Shown: in pieces, positions 17,029-25,763 of the stretch
How the letters are laid out: each line of letters begins with the position of its first letter
How positions within the stretch are numbered: the stretch's first letter is position 1
Position numbers and translations under genes: made by a program
Source: Bradyrhizobium sp.
GTDB lineage: Bacteria; Pseudomonadota; Alphaproteobacteria; Rhizobiales; Xanthobacteraceae
Assembly: GCF_030697065.1 (NCBI RefSeq)
Contig: NZ_JAUYQU010000108.1
Span: 1-64,000, forward strand
Reading direction: 5' to 3'
DNA: 64,000 nucleotides
Notes under the pieces: model-generated
The model's input: the letters and a program-made list of their open reading frames with translations, nothing else
The model's database searches: none
What the model was told of the DNA's origin: nothing

Positions 17029-19338
17029 ATGGCTGCTCCCATCAAGTTCGGCGTCGGTCAAAGCGTCCTTCGCAAGGAAGATGACGCGCTGATTCGCGGC
17101 AAGGGCCGCTACACCGACGATCACGCGCCGCAGGCCTCGATGCATGCGCTGGTGCTGCGCTCGCCTCACGCCCATGCGAAGTTCACCCTCAATGCCACCC
17201 GCGCCAAAAGCCTGCCGGGTGTCGGGGCGATCCTGACGGCCGACGACGTCAAGGATCTTGGCGGTCTTCCCTGCCTGTTCAATCTGGAAGTCGACCCGTT
17301 CACCGGCCCACCCTATGCCATCCTTGCCCACGGTGTGGTGCGCCATGTCGGCGATGCCGTCGCCTTCGTGGTGGCGGACACCGTCGATCAGGCCCGCGAC
17401 GCGATCGAGGCGATCGAGGTCAACTGGACGCCGCTGCCCGCCGTGATCGGCCTCGCCAATGCGGTGAAGAAGGGCGCGCCACAGGTCTGGCCGGAGCATC
17501 CGGGCAACGTGCTGTTCGACGTGCCGATCGGCGACAAGAAGGCGACCGAGGCCGCCTTCGCCAAGGCCCATGCGGTCGCCGAGATATCGATCGTCAATCC
17601 CAGGGCCATTACCAACTTCATGGAAACCCGCGCGGTGGTCTGCGAATACGACGCCAGGCGGGACCATTTGACGCTGACGGTCGGCAGCCAGGGCAGCCAC
17701 CGGCTGCGCGATATACTGTGCCAGAACGTGCTCAAGATCCCGGTCGAGAAGATGCGGGTGATCTGTCCGGATGTCGGCGGCGGCTTCGGCACCAAGCTGT
17801 TTCCCTATCGCGAATACGCGCTCGTCGCGGTCGCCGCGCGGAAGCTGCGCCGGACCGTCAAATGGACTGCCGATCGTGCCGATCATTTCATGGGCGATGC
17901 GCAGGGCCGCGACAACCTCACCACGGCGCGGATGGCGCTGGCCGAGGACGGCAGGTTTCTCGCCATGGATGTCGACTTGATGGGCGACATGGGCGCGTAT
18001 CTGTCGACCTTCGGGCCCTACATTCCGCACGGCGGCGCCGGCATGTTGCCCGGGCTTTACGACATCCAGGCCTTCCACTGCCGGGTCCGCACCGTCTTCA
18101 CCAATACCGTGCCGGTCGACGCCTATCGCGGCGCCGGACGCCCCGAGGCGGCGTACGTGGTGGAGCGGCTGGTCGATGCATCCGCGCGAAAGCTCGGCAT
18201 GGCGCCGGACGCCATCCGGCGCAAGAATTTCATCGCGCCGCGGGCGATGCCGTACAAGACCGCGACCGGCAAGGTATATGATTCCGGAGACTTCACAGCG
18301 CATATGAAGCGGGCGATGGAGATCGGCAACTGGAAGGAGTTTCCCAGGCGCGCCAAGGCCGCGAAAAAGCAGGGTCTGGTGCGCGGCATCGGCCTCGGCA
18401 CCTATGTCGAGGTGTGCGGCACGATGGGCGAGGAGACCGCCAATGTCGCGCTCGATCCGAACGGGGACGTCACCATCCTGATCGGCACGCAGTCGAGCGG
18501 GCAGGGCCACCAGACCGCCTATGCGCAGATCGTCGCCGAGCAGTTCGGCCTGGCGCCGGAGCGGGTACACGTTTTTCAGGGCGATACCGACCGCATCGCC
18601 ACCGGCCTCGGCACCGGCGGTTCGGCGTCGATTCCGACCGGCGGCGTCAGCGTCGAGCGCGCCACCCGCACGCTGGGTGCGAATTTGCGCGAGATCGCCG
18701 CGGAGGCGCTGGAAACCAGCGTCGGCGATCTCGAGATCAGCGACGGCCTCGTTCGGATCGCCGGCACCGACCGTTCCATCAGCTTCGCCGATCTGGCGAA
18801 GCGGCCGGGCGTCGATCCATCGAAGCTGAAGGCCGCCGCGACCTTCACCAGCGCCGACGGCACCTACCCCAACGGCACCCACCTCGCCGAAGTGGAGATC
18901 GATCCCGCCACCGGCATCATCGCCATCGTCCAGTATGTGATCGTCGACGATTTCGGGGTGACCCTGAATCCGCTGTTGCTGGCGGGCCAGGTTCACGGCG
19001 GCGCGATGCAGGGGATCGGTCAGGCCTTGATGGAGCAGGCGGTCTACGACCCGAAGGACGGCCAGCTCGTCACCGGTACGTTCATGGATTATGCGTTGCC
19101 GCGCGCGGCCGATGGTCCGTCATTCGTGTTCGAAACCCATAACGTGCCCTGCAAGACCAATCCGCTGGGCGTCAAGGGCGCCGGCGAGGCGGGCGCGATC
19201 GGCTCCTGTCCAGCGGTCGTCAATGCGATCGTGGAGGGGCTATGGCGCGAATACAGGATCGACCACATCGACATGCCGGCGACCCCGGAGCGGGTCTGGG
19301 TCGCGATCCGCGAGCACCAGCGCCAGCATAGCCTCTGA
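17029..19338 (+). CDS. Molybdenum hydroxylase large subunit (xanthine dehydrogenase / CoxL family)
   Basis: A 769-residue molybdopterin-binding catalytic subunit. It starts with GVGQSVLRKEDDALIRGKGRYTDD, the a/b-hammerhead domain, and has the active-site loop AYRGAGR at residues 365-371 and the catalytic-glutamate motif GAGEAGAIG near 717-725. True form I CO dehydrogenase has AYRCSFR, so this is not that enzyme; it belongs to the form II/aldehyde oxidase-like group and the substrate is unknown. Normal complexes need a 2Fe-2S subunit and an FAD subunit; neither is adjacent. A TATAAT box at 17005-17010 lies close to the start. Confidence 0.88.
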   Translation: MAAPIKFGVGQSVLRKEDDALIRGKGRYTDDHAPQASMHALVLRSPHAHAKFTLNATRAKSLPGVGAILTADDVKDLGGLPCLFNLEVDPFTGPPYAILAHGVVRHVGDAVAFVVADTVDQARDAIEAIEVNWTPLPAVIGLANAVKKGAPQVWPEHPGNVLFDVPIGDKKATEAAFAKAHAVAEISIVNPRAITNFMETRAVVCEYDARRDHLTLTVGSQGSHRLRDILCQNVLKIPVEKMRVICPDVGGGFGTKLFPYREYALVAVAARKLRRTVKWTADRADHFMGDAQGRDNLTTARMALAEDGRFLAMDVDLMGDMGAYLSTFGPYIPHGGAGMLPGLYDIQAFHCRVRTVFTNTVPVDAYRGAGRPEAAYVVERLVDASARKLGMAPDAIRRKNFIAPRAMPYKTATGKVYDSGDFTAHMKRAMEIGNWKEFPRRAKAAKKQGLVRGIGLGTYVEVCGTMGEETANVALDPNGDVTILIGTQSSGQGHQTAYAQIVAEQFGLAPERVHVFQGDTDRIATGLGTGGSASIPTGGVSVERATRTLGANLREIAAEALETSVGDLEISDGLVRIAGTDRSISFADLAKRPGVDPSKLKAAATFTSADGTYPNGTHLAEVEIDPATGIIAIVQYVIVDDFGVTLNPLLLAGQVHGGAMQGIGQALMEQAVYDPKDGQLVTGTFMDYALPRAADGPSFVFETHNVPCKTNPLGVKGAGEAGAIGSCPAVVNAIVEGLWREYRIDHIDMPATPERVWVAIREHQRQHSL

Positions 19339-19448
19339 TTTTTTTGTCGCGCACCGGGAATGAAAATCCGGGCGCGGGGTTTGGCCATAATCAGCACCAT
19401 TCGCGATCAGGCGGATCGGCGCCATCAAAGAGAAGGGGGATTCGACCA

Positions 19449-19901
19449 ATGATGATGCGAACTGTCATAGTGGTAGGAACGTTGTTGCTCGGTGCGGGCG
19501 CCGTGCTGGCGCAGCAGGATGCCGTCAAGCTGGCCCAGGACACCATGAAGGCCAACGGCAGGAACATGGGCACGGTGCTGGGCCCGATGGTCAAGGGCGA
19601 AAAGCCCTACGACCAGGCCGCGGTCGATGCCGCGCTCAACCAGTTCGACGACACCGCCAAGAAGCTGCCGACCATGTTCCCCGCCAGCGTCAAAAACGCC
19701 AAATGGGAAGGCGATTTCAGCCCGTCCCCGAAGATCTGGGATGACAAGGCCGGCTACGACGCCAAGGTTGCCAGCTTCGCCAAGGTGGTCTCCGAGGCCA
19801 AGGCCAAGGTCAAGGACCTCGATTCGCTGAAAGCCAATTTCCCCGGCATCGGCAGGGAATGCGGCGCTTGCCACGAGACCTATCGCCTCAAGAAGGGCTG
19901 A
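19449..19901 (+). CDS. Class II cytochrome c (cytochrome c' family)
   Basis: A 150-residue periplasmic haem protein. It has a signal peptide (TVIVVGTLLLGAGAVLAQQ), an all-helical body and a single CGACH haem-attachment site at residues 138-142, near the C-terminus, as in the class II four-helix-bundle cytochromes. Three consecutive ATG codons start at 19449; a strong AGAGAAGGGGG ribosome site precedes them. It follows the molybdenum hydroxylase by 110 bp on the same strand and could be its electron acceptor, but this is only positional evidence. Confidence 0.9.
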   Translation: MMMRTVIVVGTLLLGAGAVLAQQDAVKLAQDTMKANGRNMGTVLGPMVKGEKPYDQAAVDAALNQFDDTAKKLPTMFPASVKNAKWEGDFSPSPKIWDDKAGYDAKVASFAKVVSEAKAKVKDLDSLKANFPGIGRECGACHETYRLKKG

Positions 19902-19938
19902 TCGTTTCAGCCGCTTGGCACCCATCTACGGAACTGAA

Positions 19939-19970
19939 GGGGGCGGGCGCTGAAGCGTCCGCCCCCTTTA
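19939..19970 (+). terminator. Rho-independent terminator after the class II cytochrome gene
   Basis: The stem GGGGGCGGGCGC / GCGTCCGCCCCC (one G-T pair) with loop TGAA is followed by TTTA. It lies 38 bp after the stop codon and would end a molybdenum hydroxylase-cytochrome transcript; on the other strand it could also serve the CHRD gene. Confidence 0.8.
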
Positions 19971-19978
19971 TGTGTCGC

Positions 19979-20025
19979 GTGCGAAGCCTTATTTCGTCAT
20001 CCCTGTGCGAAGCCTTACTTCGTCA
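19979..20025. repeat. Tandem direct repeat at the CHRD gene end
   Basis: Two 21-bp copies, 20 bases identical, lie 26 bp apart (19979-19999 and 20005-20025). The core is GTGCGAAGCCTTA. The second copy contains the last codons and stop of the CHRD gene, so the first copy is a duplicated piece of the gene end. Confidence 0.7.
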
Positions 20026-20434
20026 CCTGGCCGCGGATTTCGCCGGCCGGATTGGCGGCGGTATGGACGTTGATGTAATACTTGCCGGCCATCAGGTCGG
20101 CCGCCTGGGCGTCGGTCAGGGTGGCGCTGCCTTCAACCGGGCTCGAGGCCGCGTTAGGGATAGGCACGGCGACGCCGGCGTTCGCGCCGGGTGCCGCGGG
20201 TCCGTGGAAATGCGCGGCGGTCGCGGGACCGGAAAGCCCTGAATAGGTCAGTTTCCAGCTCAGCTTCTTGCTGGCGGGATCATAGTCGAGGTCGGCGGTA
20301 CCCTTTCCGGCAGAGGCGACGGCGGCGCCCTTGCTGTCGAGCGTTACCTTCATCTTGTCGGCAAATGCGGGCGCGGCAAGGGCAATAGCCGCTCCGAACG
20401 CCAGCACGGCAAGCATGGTTCTGTTCTTCGACAT
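20015..20434 (-). CDS. Secreted CHRD-domain protein
   Basis: A 139-residue exported protein. The signal peptide is MSKNRTMLAVLAFGAAIALAAPAFA, cleaved near residue 25. The rest is one CHRD domain: KVTLDSKGAAV at the start, AAHFHGPAAPGANAGVAVP in the middle and YYINVHTAANPAGEIRGQV at the end. CHRD domains occur in chordin and in many bacterial exported proteins, where they may bind metal; the function here is unknown. The start was set at the ATG before the signal peptide. It sits divergent to the diheme cytochrome gene, with 163 bp between starts. Confidence 0.85.
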   Translation of the reverse strand: MSKNRTMLAVLAFGAAIALAAPAFADKMKVTLDSKGAAVASAGKGTADLDYDPASKKLSWKLTYSGLSGPATAAHFHGPAAPGANAGVAVPIPNAASSPVEGSATLTDAQAADLMAGKYYINVHTAANPAGEIRGQVTK

Positions 20435-20597
20435 GGTTTTCTCCCTGTTGACGCGACGTGATCGCACCGTTTCAAACAGCGCGCTTGCGGATTTATTCCT
20501 GCGGAGCCGCTTGAACGGCCTCAAATTTCAGGCAGCGCAAGGCTGCAATAACGGCCATACTGGCTCCGGATTCAGGCCATTGACGAGGGATCGGTGA

Positions 20598-21524
20598 ATG
20601 CTGCGGCGAATTTTCCTTGCGCTTGTCGTTGCCGCCGCCATTGGCGGCGGGATTTTCTGGTGGCTGACGATCCCCGCGACGACAGTCGCGAATTCACTGC
20701 CGGCTTACACACCGGATACCGCCAACGGCCTCACAACGTTCAATGCCGGCGGATGTTCCTCCTGCCATGCCGTGCCGGGCCAGCCCGATCGTCTGAAGCT
20801 TGGCGGCGGGCTCCCCATTCCATCGCCGTTCGGCACCTTCCATTCGCCCAACATCTCACCCGATCCGACCGACGGCATCGGGCGGTGGACCGAAGCCGAA
20901 TTCGTCAGCGCGGTGCTCGAGGGCACCGCGCCTTCGGGCGCGCATTACTTCCCGGCCTTTCCCTATGCCTCCTACGGGATCGCCCGGGTCGAGGACGTCC
21001 GCGACCTGTTCGCCTACCTGAAGACGCTGGCGCCGGTGCCCGGCAAGGTACGCGATCACGACGTGCCGTTTCCGTTCAATATCAGGCGCAATGTCGGAAT
21101 CTGGAAATTCCTGTTCATGGACGGCACGCCGTTCCGGCCGGATCCCGCGCGCTCGGCGCAGTGGAATCGCGGCGCCTATCTGGTCAATGGGTTCGGCCAC
21201 TGCGCCGAATGCCACAGCCCGCGCAATTTTCTCGGCGGTATCGTGACGGCGCAGCGTTTCGCCGGCGGACCGAATCCGGAAGGCGAGGGCTGGGTGCCGA
21301 ACATCACGCAGAAGCGGCTCGGCGAATGGAGCGCCAAGGACATCGCCTTCTTCCTCGAAACCGGGCAGACGCCCGAAGGCGACACCGCAGGCGGATCGAT
21401 GGCGCGCGTGATCCGCAATACGTCGCAACTGTCATCCGAGGATCGCGCGGCGATGGCGGAATACATCAAGTCGCTGCCGCCGGTGGAGGGACCGCCTCGG
21501 CCGACGAGGGCGGCGAAATCGTAG
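20598..21524 (+). CDS. Membrane-anchored diheme cytochrome c
   Basis: A 308-residue protein with an N-terminal anchor (FLALVVAAAIGGGIFWWL) and two haem sites, CSSCH at 53-57 and CAECH at 202-206. The domain layout matches the cytochrome subunits of periplasmic alcohol, gluconate and aldehyde dehydrogenases (FGTFHSPNISPDPTDGIG is the typical segment). Such subunits pass electrons to the quinone pool or terminal oxidase. Here no dehydrogenase is fused or directly next to it; the molybdenum hydroxylase is 1.3 kb upstream, with the CHRD gene in between. Confidence 0.88.
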   Translation: MLRRIFLALVVAAAIGGGIFWWLTIPATTVANSLPAYTPDTANGLTTFNAGGCSSCHAVPGQPDRLKLGGGLPIPSPFGTFHSPNISPDPTDGIGRWTEAEFVSAVLEGTAPSGAHYFPAFPYASYGIARVEDVRDLFAYLKTLAPVPGKVRDHDVPFPFNIRRNVGIWKFLFMDGTPFRPDPARSAQWNRGAYLVNGFGHCAECHSPRNFLGGIVTAQRFAGGPNPEGEGWVPNITQKRLGEWSAKDIAFFLETGQTPEGDTAGGSMARVIRNTSQLSSEDRAAMAEYIKSLPPVEGPPRPTRAAKS

Positions 21525-21551
21525 CCGTCTTTCGTCCCTCCCTCCCACGCG

Positions 21552-21582
21552 CCCCTCCCCACCGCTTTGCGGGAGGAGGGGA
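21552..21582. repeat. Short GC-rich inverted repeat, copy 1
   Basis: The sequence CCCCTCCCCACCGCTTTGCG then GGAGGAGGGG forms a hairpin. The reverse complement is nearly identical to 53874-53900. It lies between convergent genes and could act as a terminator for either, but it has no T-run. Confidence 0.55.
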
Positions 21583-21597
21583 GAAGTGGAAGCCGCA

Positions 21598-22758
21598 TCA
21601 CGAGAACGTATCGGTCAGGCCGGCCTTGGTCAGCGCCGCTTTCCGTGCGGCCATCCACTCCTCGGTGAATTTGGCGGCATCGGCGGATGGGTTGCCCTTC
21701 ATGAAGTCCTCCCATGCGGTGATCAGGACCTGCTGCCGCTTCAGAAGTGCATTGTTGTGCTTTTCTTGGTCGTCGCTCCACGCGCCGGCTTCCTTCAGCG
21801 CCTTGACGGCGCCCTTGTGCGTCGGCACGGCCCAGTTCTTCGCCTGCGCCTTTGCCGCAAGCCCGCTGGCGCCGGGCGCGTTGTCCTTGTAGCCGTCATA
21901 GCCGTCGATCAACGCCTTGGTCAGCGCGTAGACCTCGTCCTCGGGCTGGCTGCCATAGACGCTGTAGATCGGATACGGATAGGTACCCACCTCGATCGGC
22001 TTTTCCTTCGAGAATTCACCCGCGCCGCAGGTGGCCTTGTGCTCCGTGAAATACGGGCCGACCTTGCGCACGCGCTCCCATCCCGCTTTGTCGGAGAACG
22101 GCATGGAAGGCCAGGTGATGCCGCGCGGTGATGTCTGCAATTCCTTGGCGGGTCCGGAGATCGTCGAACCGAAAACCGCATCGGTATCGTTGTTGATGAT
22201 GCCCTTCCACATCGCATTGTTGCCGGCGAACTCGACGATCTTGACGTCCTTTGCCGTCAGATTGGCGAATGCCAGCACGGCAAGTGCATTCTGGTTGAGC
22301 GCGGGCGAACCGACCACGAAGCCGATGCGCTTGCCTTTCAGGTCGGCGTAGCTTTTGACGCCGGTGTCGGCGGCGACCGCGAGTGAAAGGCCGTTGCAGT
22401 CGATTGAACTCAGCGTGATCTGGAGAGGCTGCGGTCCCCATTCCCGGGTCGCGAATTCGAACACGCCTTCCTGCGCGAAATAGACCCCCACGCCCATCGC
22501 CGAGATGCTGGCGCGCTTGAGGCGCAGCGGCTGCAGGCGGGCGACGTCGTTGCCGGCAGGCAATACGCGCGCGTCAGTGCCGTACTTGTCCTTGAACATC
22601 TTGCCGATGGCGACGGTGATGTTGAAGCCCGACGTACCGGTGTCGTATGCCGTCATCGTCACGCTGGGCGGCAATTTCACCTGCGCGACTGCCGTCGATG
22701 CCGTGATCGCGGATCCCGTCAACGCAATGGCCGCCAGCATCATCCTCGGATTGATCAT
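21598..22758 (-). CDS. TAXI-family TRAP transporter solute-binding protein
   Basis: A 386-residue exported receptor. After a signal peptide (ending STAVAQ) it has the TAXI-type features TAYDTGTSGFNITVAIGKMF, VLPAGNDVARLQPLRLK and IDCNGLSLAVAADTGVKSYADLKGKRIGFVVGSPALNQ. TAXI receptors bind small organic acids and feed a TRAP membrane pair. No DctQ/DctM or fused 4TM-12TM subunit gene is next to it, so it is an orphan receptor here. The start at 22758 has a GGGAGG site six bases upstream. Confidence 0.88.
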   Translation of the reverse strand: MINPRMMLAAIALTGSAITASTAVAQVKLPPSVTMTAYDTGTSGFNITVAIGKMFKDKYGTDARVLPAGNDVARLQPLRLKRASISAMGVGVYFAQEGVFEFATREWGPQPLQITLSSIDCNGLSLAVAADTGVKSYADLKGKRIGFVVGSPALNQNALAVLAFANLTAKDVKIVEFAGNNAMWKGIINNDTDAVFGSTISGPAKELQTSPRGITWPSMPFSDKAGWERVRKVGPYFTEHKATCGAGEFSKEKPIEVGTYPYPIYSVYGSQPEDEVYALTKALIDGYDGYKDNAPGASGLAAKAQAKNWAVPTHKGAVKALKEAGAWSDDQEKHNNALLKRQQVLITAWEDFMKGNPSADAAKFTEEWMAARKAALTKAGLTDTFS

Positions 22759-23021
22759 TCCATTCCTCCCGTTGCGGCTGTCGTTGCAGCCTTGAGGCGC
22801 TTGTCGCCGAAGCCCCCCGTGGCCCGCAAGGCATTTCACGCCGGGGAGCAGGGCTCGCGCATGGCGTCGATGCTCGCGGATTTCCAGCCCCGCCGCAAGC
22901 CGGAAGCGCGATTCCGACGGAGGCCAAACGGCCCAGTTGGGCCGCTCCGGTCCGATAGCCGGTGCACAGCGGGTTGCCGTGGTGATCGTCGCGGTTGCGC
23001 CGACTCTCGCGAGTCCAGAGC

Positions 23022-23267
23022 CTAGCCGCCGCCGAACGCCTTGAAGGTGATGATGGTGTGGGTATCCTGGATACCGGGAATGACCTGCACCTTCTCGTTG
23101 ACGAAATGGCCGATGTCGGTGGCGTTGTCGACGTAGAACTTGACCAGCAGGTCGTAATCTCCGGCAGTGGAATAGATCTCCGAGGCGATCTCGGCTTCGG
23201 CGAGCGCGTTGGCGACGGCATAGGACTGGCCGAGCTTGCATTTGAACTGCACGAAAAAGGGAACCAT
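23022..23267 (-). CDS. Stand-alone RAM/Lrp-AsnC ligand-binding domain protein
   Basis: An 81-residue protein made of the C-terminal RAM domain of Lrp/AsnC regulators, without the DNA-binding helix-turn-helix. The pattern MVPFFVQFKCKLGQSYAVANAL, IYSTAGDYDLLVKFYVDN and GIQDTHTIITFKAFGG fits the domain. Stand-alone RAM proteins bind amino acids and may join full Lrp proteins in mixed oligomers. The ATG at 23267 has TGGAGACGA upstream. It lies in the same direction as the TAXI receptor, 263 bp ahead of it. Confidence 0.85.
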   Translation of the reverse strand: MVPFFVQFKCKLGQSYAVANALAEAEIASEIYSTAGDYDLLVKFYVDNATDIGHFVNEKVQVIPGIQDTHTIITFKAFGGG

Positions 23268-23504
23268 CGTTGTCGTCTCCAGGGAGCGTCGCTTCGGACG
23301 CAATATAGCGTTTTCAGGCGGCGTGGATACCGGCTCGCGGGAAGAAAACCGATGGTCAAACGCTGCATGCTGCCCTTGCCCCCGCAAGCGGGAAAGGCAG
23401 CGCAGCGGTGCGAGTGGAAGGAGCGTGGCTTGCTGGCAATTGCTCACCGGGTTAGGACTGGACATGACCCATTTCCGATTGCTGAAATTGCCGCGGGCCG
23501 AACC

Positions 23505-24305
23505 ATGACGATTCCGATCGCGCTCACCATCGCCGGCTCGGATTCCTCAGGCGGCGCCGGCATCCAGGCCGACCTCAAGAGCTTCGCCGCGCTCGGCGTC
23601 TACGGCGCCTCGGTCGTCACGGCCCTGACCGCGCAGAACACCAGGGGCGTGACCGGCATTCATCAGGTGCCCGCCGGGTTCGTCACCGCGCAGATCGACG
23701 CGGTGTTCGGCGATCTCGACGTCGGGGCCGTCAAGATCGGCATGGTCGCGGACCTCGCGGTGATCGACGCCATCGCCGCGGGACTGCGGAAATGGTCGCC
23801 GAAGCATATCGTGCTCGATCCGGTGATGGTCGCGACCTCGGGCGATCGGCTGCTCGCGGCGGAAGCAGTCGAAAGCCTGCGCACCAAACTCATTCCGCTG
23901 GCGTCGCTGATCACGCCGAACATGCCGGAGGCCGCCGCTCTGCTGGATGAAGCGGTTGCCGCCGATGAGGCCGCGATCGAGAACCAGGGCCGGCGGCTGC
24001 TGGCGATGGGCTGTCCCGCGGTGCTGATCAAGGGCGGGCACGGGCAGGGCGCCGAAAGCATCGACTATCTCGTCACGGCTGGCGGCGCCATCGCGCTGGC
24101 GGCCCCTCGCATCGCCACGCAGAACACCCACGGCACCGGCTGCTCGCTCTCCTCCGCCATCGCGGCAGGTCTTGCCAGGGGCGAGGACATGGAAACCGCG
24201 GTGCGCCACGCCAAGGCCTGGGTCAGCGCCGCGATCGCGGCGGCGGACCGGCTCGGCGTCGGCCATGGCCATGGGCCGATCCATCATTTTCACCGGTTTT
24301 ACTGA
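23505..24305 (+). CDS. thiD: Hydroxymethylpyrimidine / phosphomethylpyrimidine kinase
   Basis: ThiD phosphorylates HMP and HMP-P to HMP-PP for thiamine synthesis. The 266-residue protein has the N-terminal substrate motif [40 protein letters not shown] and the anion-hole motif [20 protein letters not shown]. The start at 23505 gives the standard N-terminus. No other thiamine gene lies in the window and no TPP riboswitch was found in the 237 bp upstream. Confidence 0.95.
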   Translation: MTIPIALTIAGSDSSGGAGIQADLKSFAALGVYGASVVTALTAQNTRGVTGIHQVPAGFVTAQIDAVFGDLDVGAVKIGMVADLAVIDAIAAGLRKWSPKHIVLDPVMVATSGDRLLAAEAVESLRTKLIPLASLITPNMPEAAALLDEAVAADEAAIENQGRRLLAMGCPAVLIKGGHGQGAESIDYLVTAGGAIALAAPRIATQNTHGTGCSLSSAIAAGLARGEDMETAVRHAKAWVSAAIAAADRLGVGHGHGPIHHFHRFY

Positions 24306-24484
24306 GGCGACGCGGCGCAAGTCGAGCACGCCCGCGCTGACTACCGATCGCCGCTCTCAGCCGTCGATGACCGCGATTGTCGATCAGGCAGGGCTGTGCT
24401 TCCCTGCCCGAAAGGAACGGTTCGAAGCCGCCCGCGTTCTCGGGGATGCGGTGGAAGACCCATGCTATCCGAAGGGAGATTTTG

Positions 24485-24748
24485 ATGCGCGTTCTGGCTT
24501 TGGCAATTGTGATGGTCGCAACGGTTTCGGCCGCGCCGTCGGCTCGCGCCCAGACCTATGATCCGCGATATCCGGTCTGCCTGCAAATCTACCAGGGTTT
24601 TACCGACTATTACTTCGAATGCGCCTATACCTCGCTGCCACAGTGCCAGATGTCGGCATCGGGCCGCGCCGCACAGTGCATCGTCAATCCATACTACACC
24701 GGCACCCGAAAGCCGCCGCGACAACGCGACCGGCGGCCACGCACCTGA
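24485..24748 (+). CDS. DUF3551 small exported protein
   Basis: An 87-residue protein with a signal peptide (MRVLALAIVMVATVSAAPSARA) and the DUF3551 pattern: YPVCLQIYQGFTDYYFECAYTSLPQCQMSASGRAAQCIVNPYY, with cysteines that can form two disulfides. The family is common, often in several copies, in Bradyrhizobium-like genomes; no function is known. The start is set by AGGGAGATTTTG before the ATG. Confidence 0.85.
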   Translation: MRVLALAIVMVATVSAAPSARAQTYDPRYPVCLQIYQGFTDYYFECAYTSLPQCQMSASGRAAQCIVNPYYTGTRKPPRQRDRRPRT

Positions 24749-24965
24749 GGAGACACGCGCCGGACTGCACAAAGGCGCTGTCGATGAACTCCTCACCATG
24801 AGGGAGCGATCAGGTTCGCGATGAGTGGAGCGGCCGTCGCCTGTTTGTCGTGCGGCACTGCTATTTGCATTGATGAGGATCGGTGGTTGATTCGCTGGCG
24901 CAAGCCGGCCTGTCATCGCGCCGTCACGCAAATCTGCTAGCTGCTCGCGCATGGGAAGTGACGTG

Positions 24966-25763
24966 ATGAGTGAAGAGTGTCCAGAGCGACGCTTTCGCAC
25001 TTTGTTTATCTCCGACGTCCACCTCGGAGCCCGGGGCTCGCAAGCCGACCAATTGCTGGATTTCCTGCGCTGCCATGATGCCGACACCATCTATCTGGTC
25101 GGCGATATCGTCGACGGCTGGGCGCTGCAGTCCAGCTGGTACTGGCCGCAATCGCACAACGACTTCGTGCAGAAAATGCTGCGCAAGGCGCGCAAGGGCG
25201 CCAAGATCATCTACGTGCCGGGCAATCACGACGAGTTTCTGCGCAACTATTACGGCACCCATTTCGGCGGCATCGACGTCGTCGAGGACACCATTCACGT
25301 GGGCGTCGACGGCAAGCGCTATCTCGTGATCCACGGCGATATCTTCGATCTCGTGGTACAGAACGCGCGCTGGCTCGCCCATCTCGGCGACAAGGCCTAT
25401 GACTTCGCGATCCGGATGAACCGCCTGGTCAACTTCTTCCGGCGCGCCTTCGGCGTGCCCTATTGGTCGCTGTCGCAATGGGCCAAGCTCAAGGTCAAGA
25501 ACGCGGTGAACTACATCGGCGCGTTCGAACAGACGCTGGCCGCCGAAGCGCGTCGCCACGACGCCGATGGCGTGATCTGCGGCCACATCCATTATGCCGT
25601 CATCCGCGACGAGCACGGCATCCGCTACATGAATTGCGGCGACTGGGTGGAAAGCTGCACCGCGCTGGTCGAGCACGAGGACGGCCGGTTCGAGATCATC
25701 AGCTGGACCAACCCGCTGCGGCGGCCGGTGCCGGTGCCCGCCATTGCGGCGCAGGCGGCCTGA
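24966..25763 (+). CDS. LpxH-like metallophosphoesterase (UDP-2,3-diacylglucosamine diphosphatase family)
   Basis: A calcineurin-type phosphoesterase of 265 residues. The metal-binding motifs are in order: FISDVHLG, VGDIVDGW, PGNHDE, IHGD and CGHIHYA. This is the COG2908 group annotated as UDP-2,3-diacylglucosamine hydrolase. Alphaproteobacteria usually use the unrelated LpxI for that step, so the real substrate may differ. The ATG at 24966 is preferred because GGAAG lies seven bases upstream; an ATG at 24951 is possible. It overlaps the next gene by one base (TGATG), so the two are coupled. Confidence 0.82.
   Translation: MSEECPERRFRTLFISDVHLGARGSQADQLLDFLRCHDADTIYLVGDIVDGWALQSSWYWPQSHNDFVQKMLRKARKGAKIIYVPGNHDEFLRNYYGTHFGGIDVVEDTIHVGVDGKRYLVIHGDIFDLVVQNARWLAHLGDKAYDFAIRMNRLVNFFRRAFGVPYWSLSQWAKLKVKNAVNYIGAFEQTLAAEARRHDADGVICGHIHYAVIRDEHGIRYMNCGDWVESCTALVEHEDGRFEIISWTNPLRRPVPVPAIAAQAA

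Noticed and set aside
16846-18996. 716-codon minus-strand frame opposite the molybdenum hydroxylase
   Set aside because: Shadow with no domain; it would also overlap the barrel gene terminator.
17029-19338. Aerobic CO dehydrogenase catalytic subunit (coxL)
   Set aside because: The active-site loop is AYRGAGR and not AYRCSFR, and coxM/coxS are absent.
23268-23504. TPP riboswitch upstream of thiD
   Set aside because: The conserved CUGAGA and related core elements were not found.
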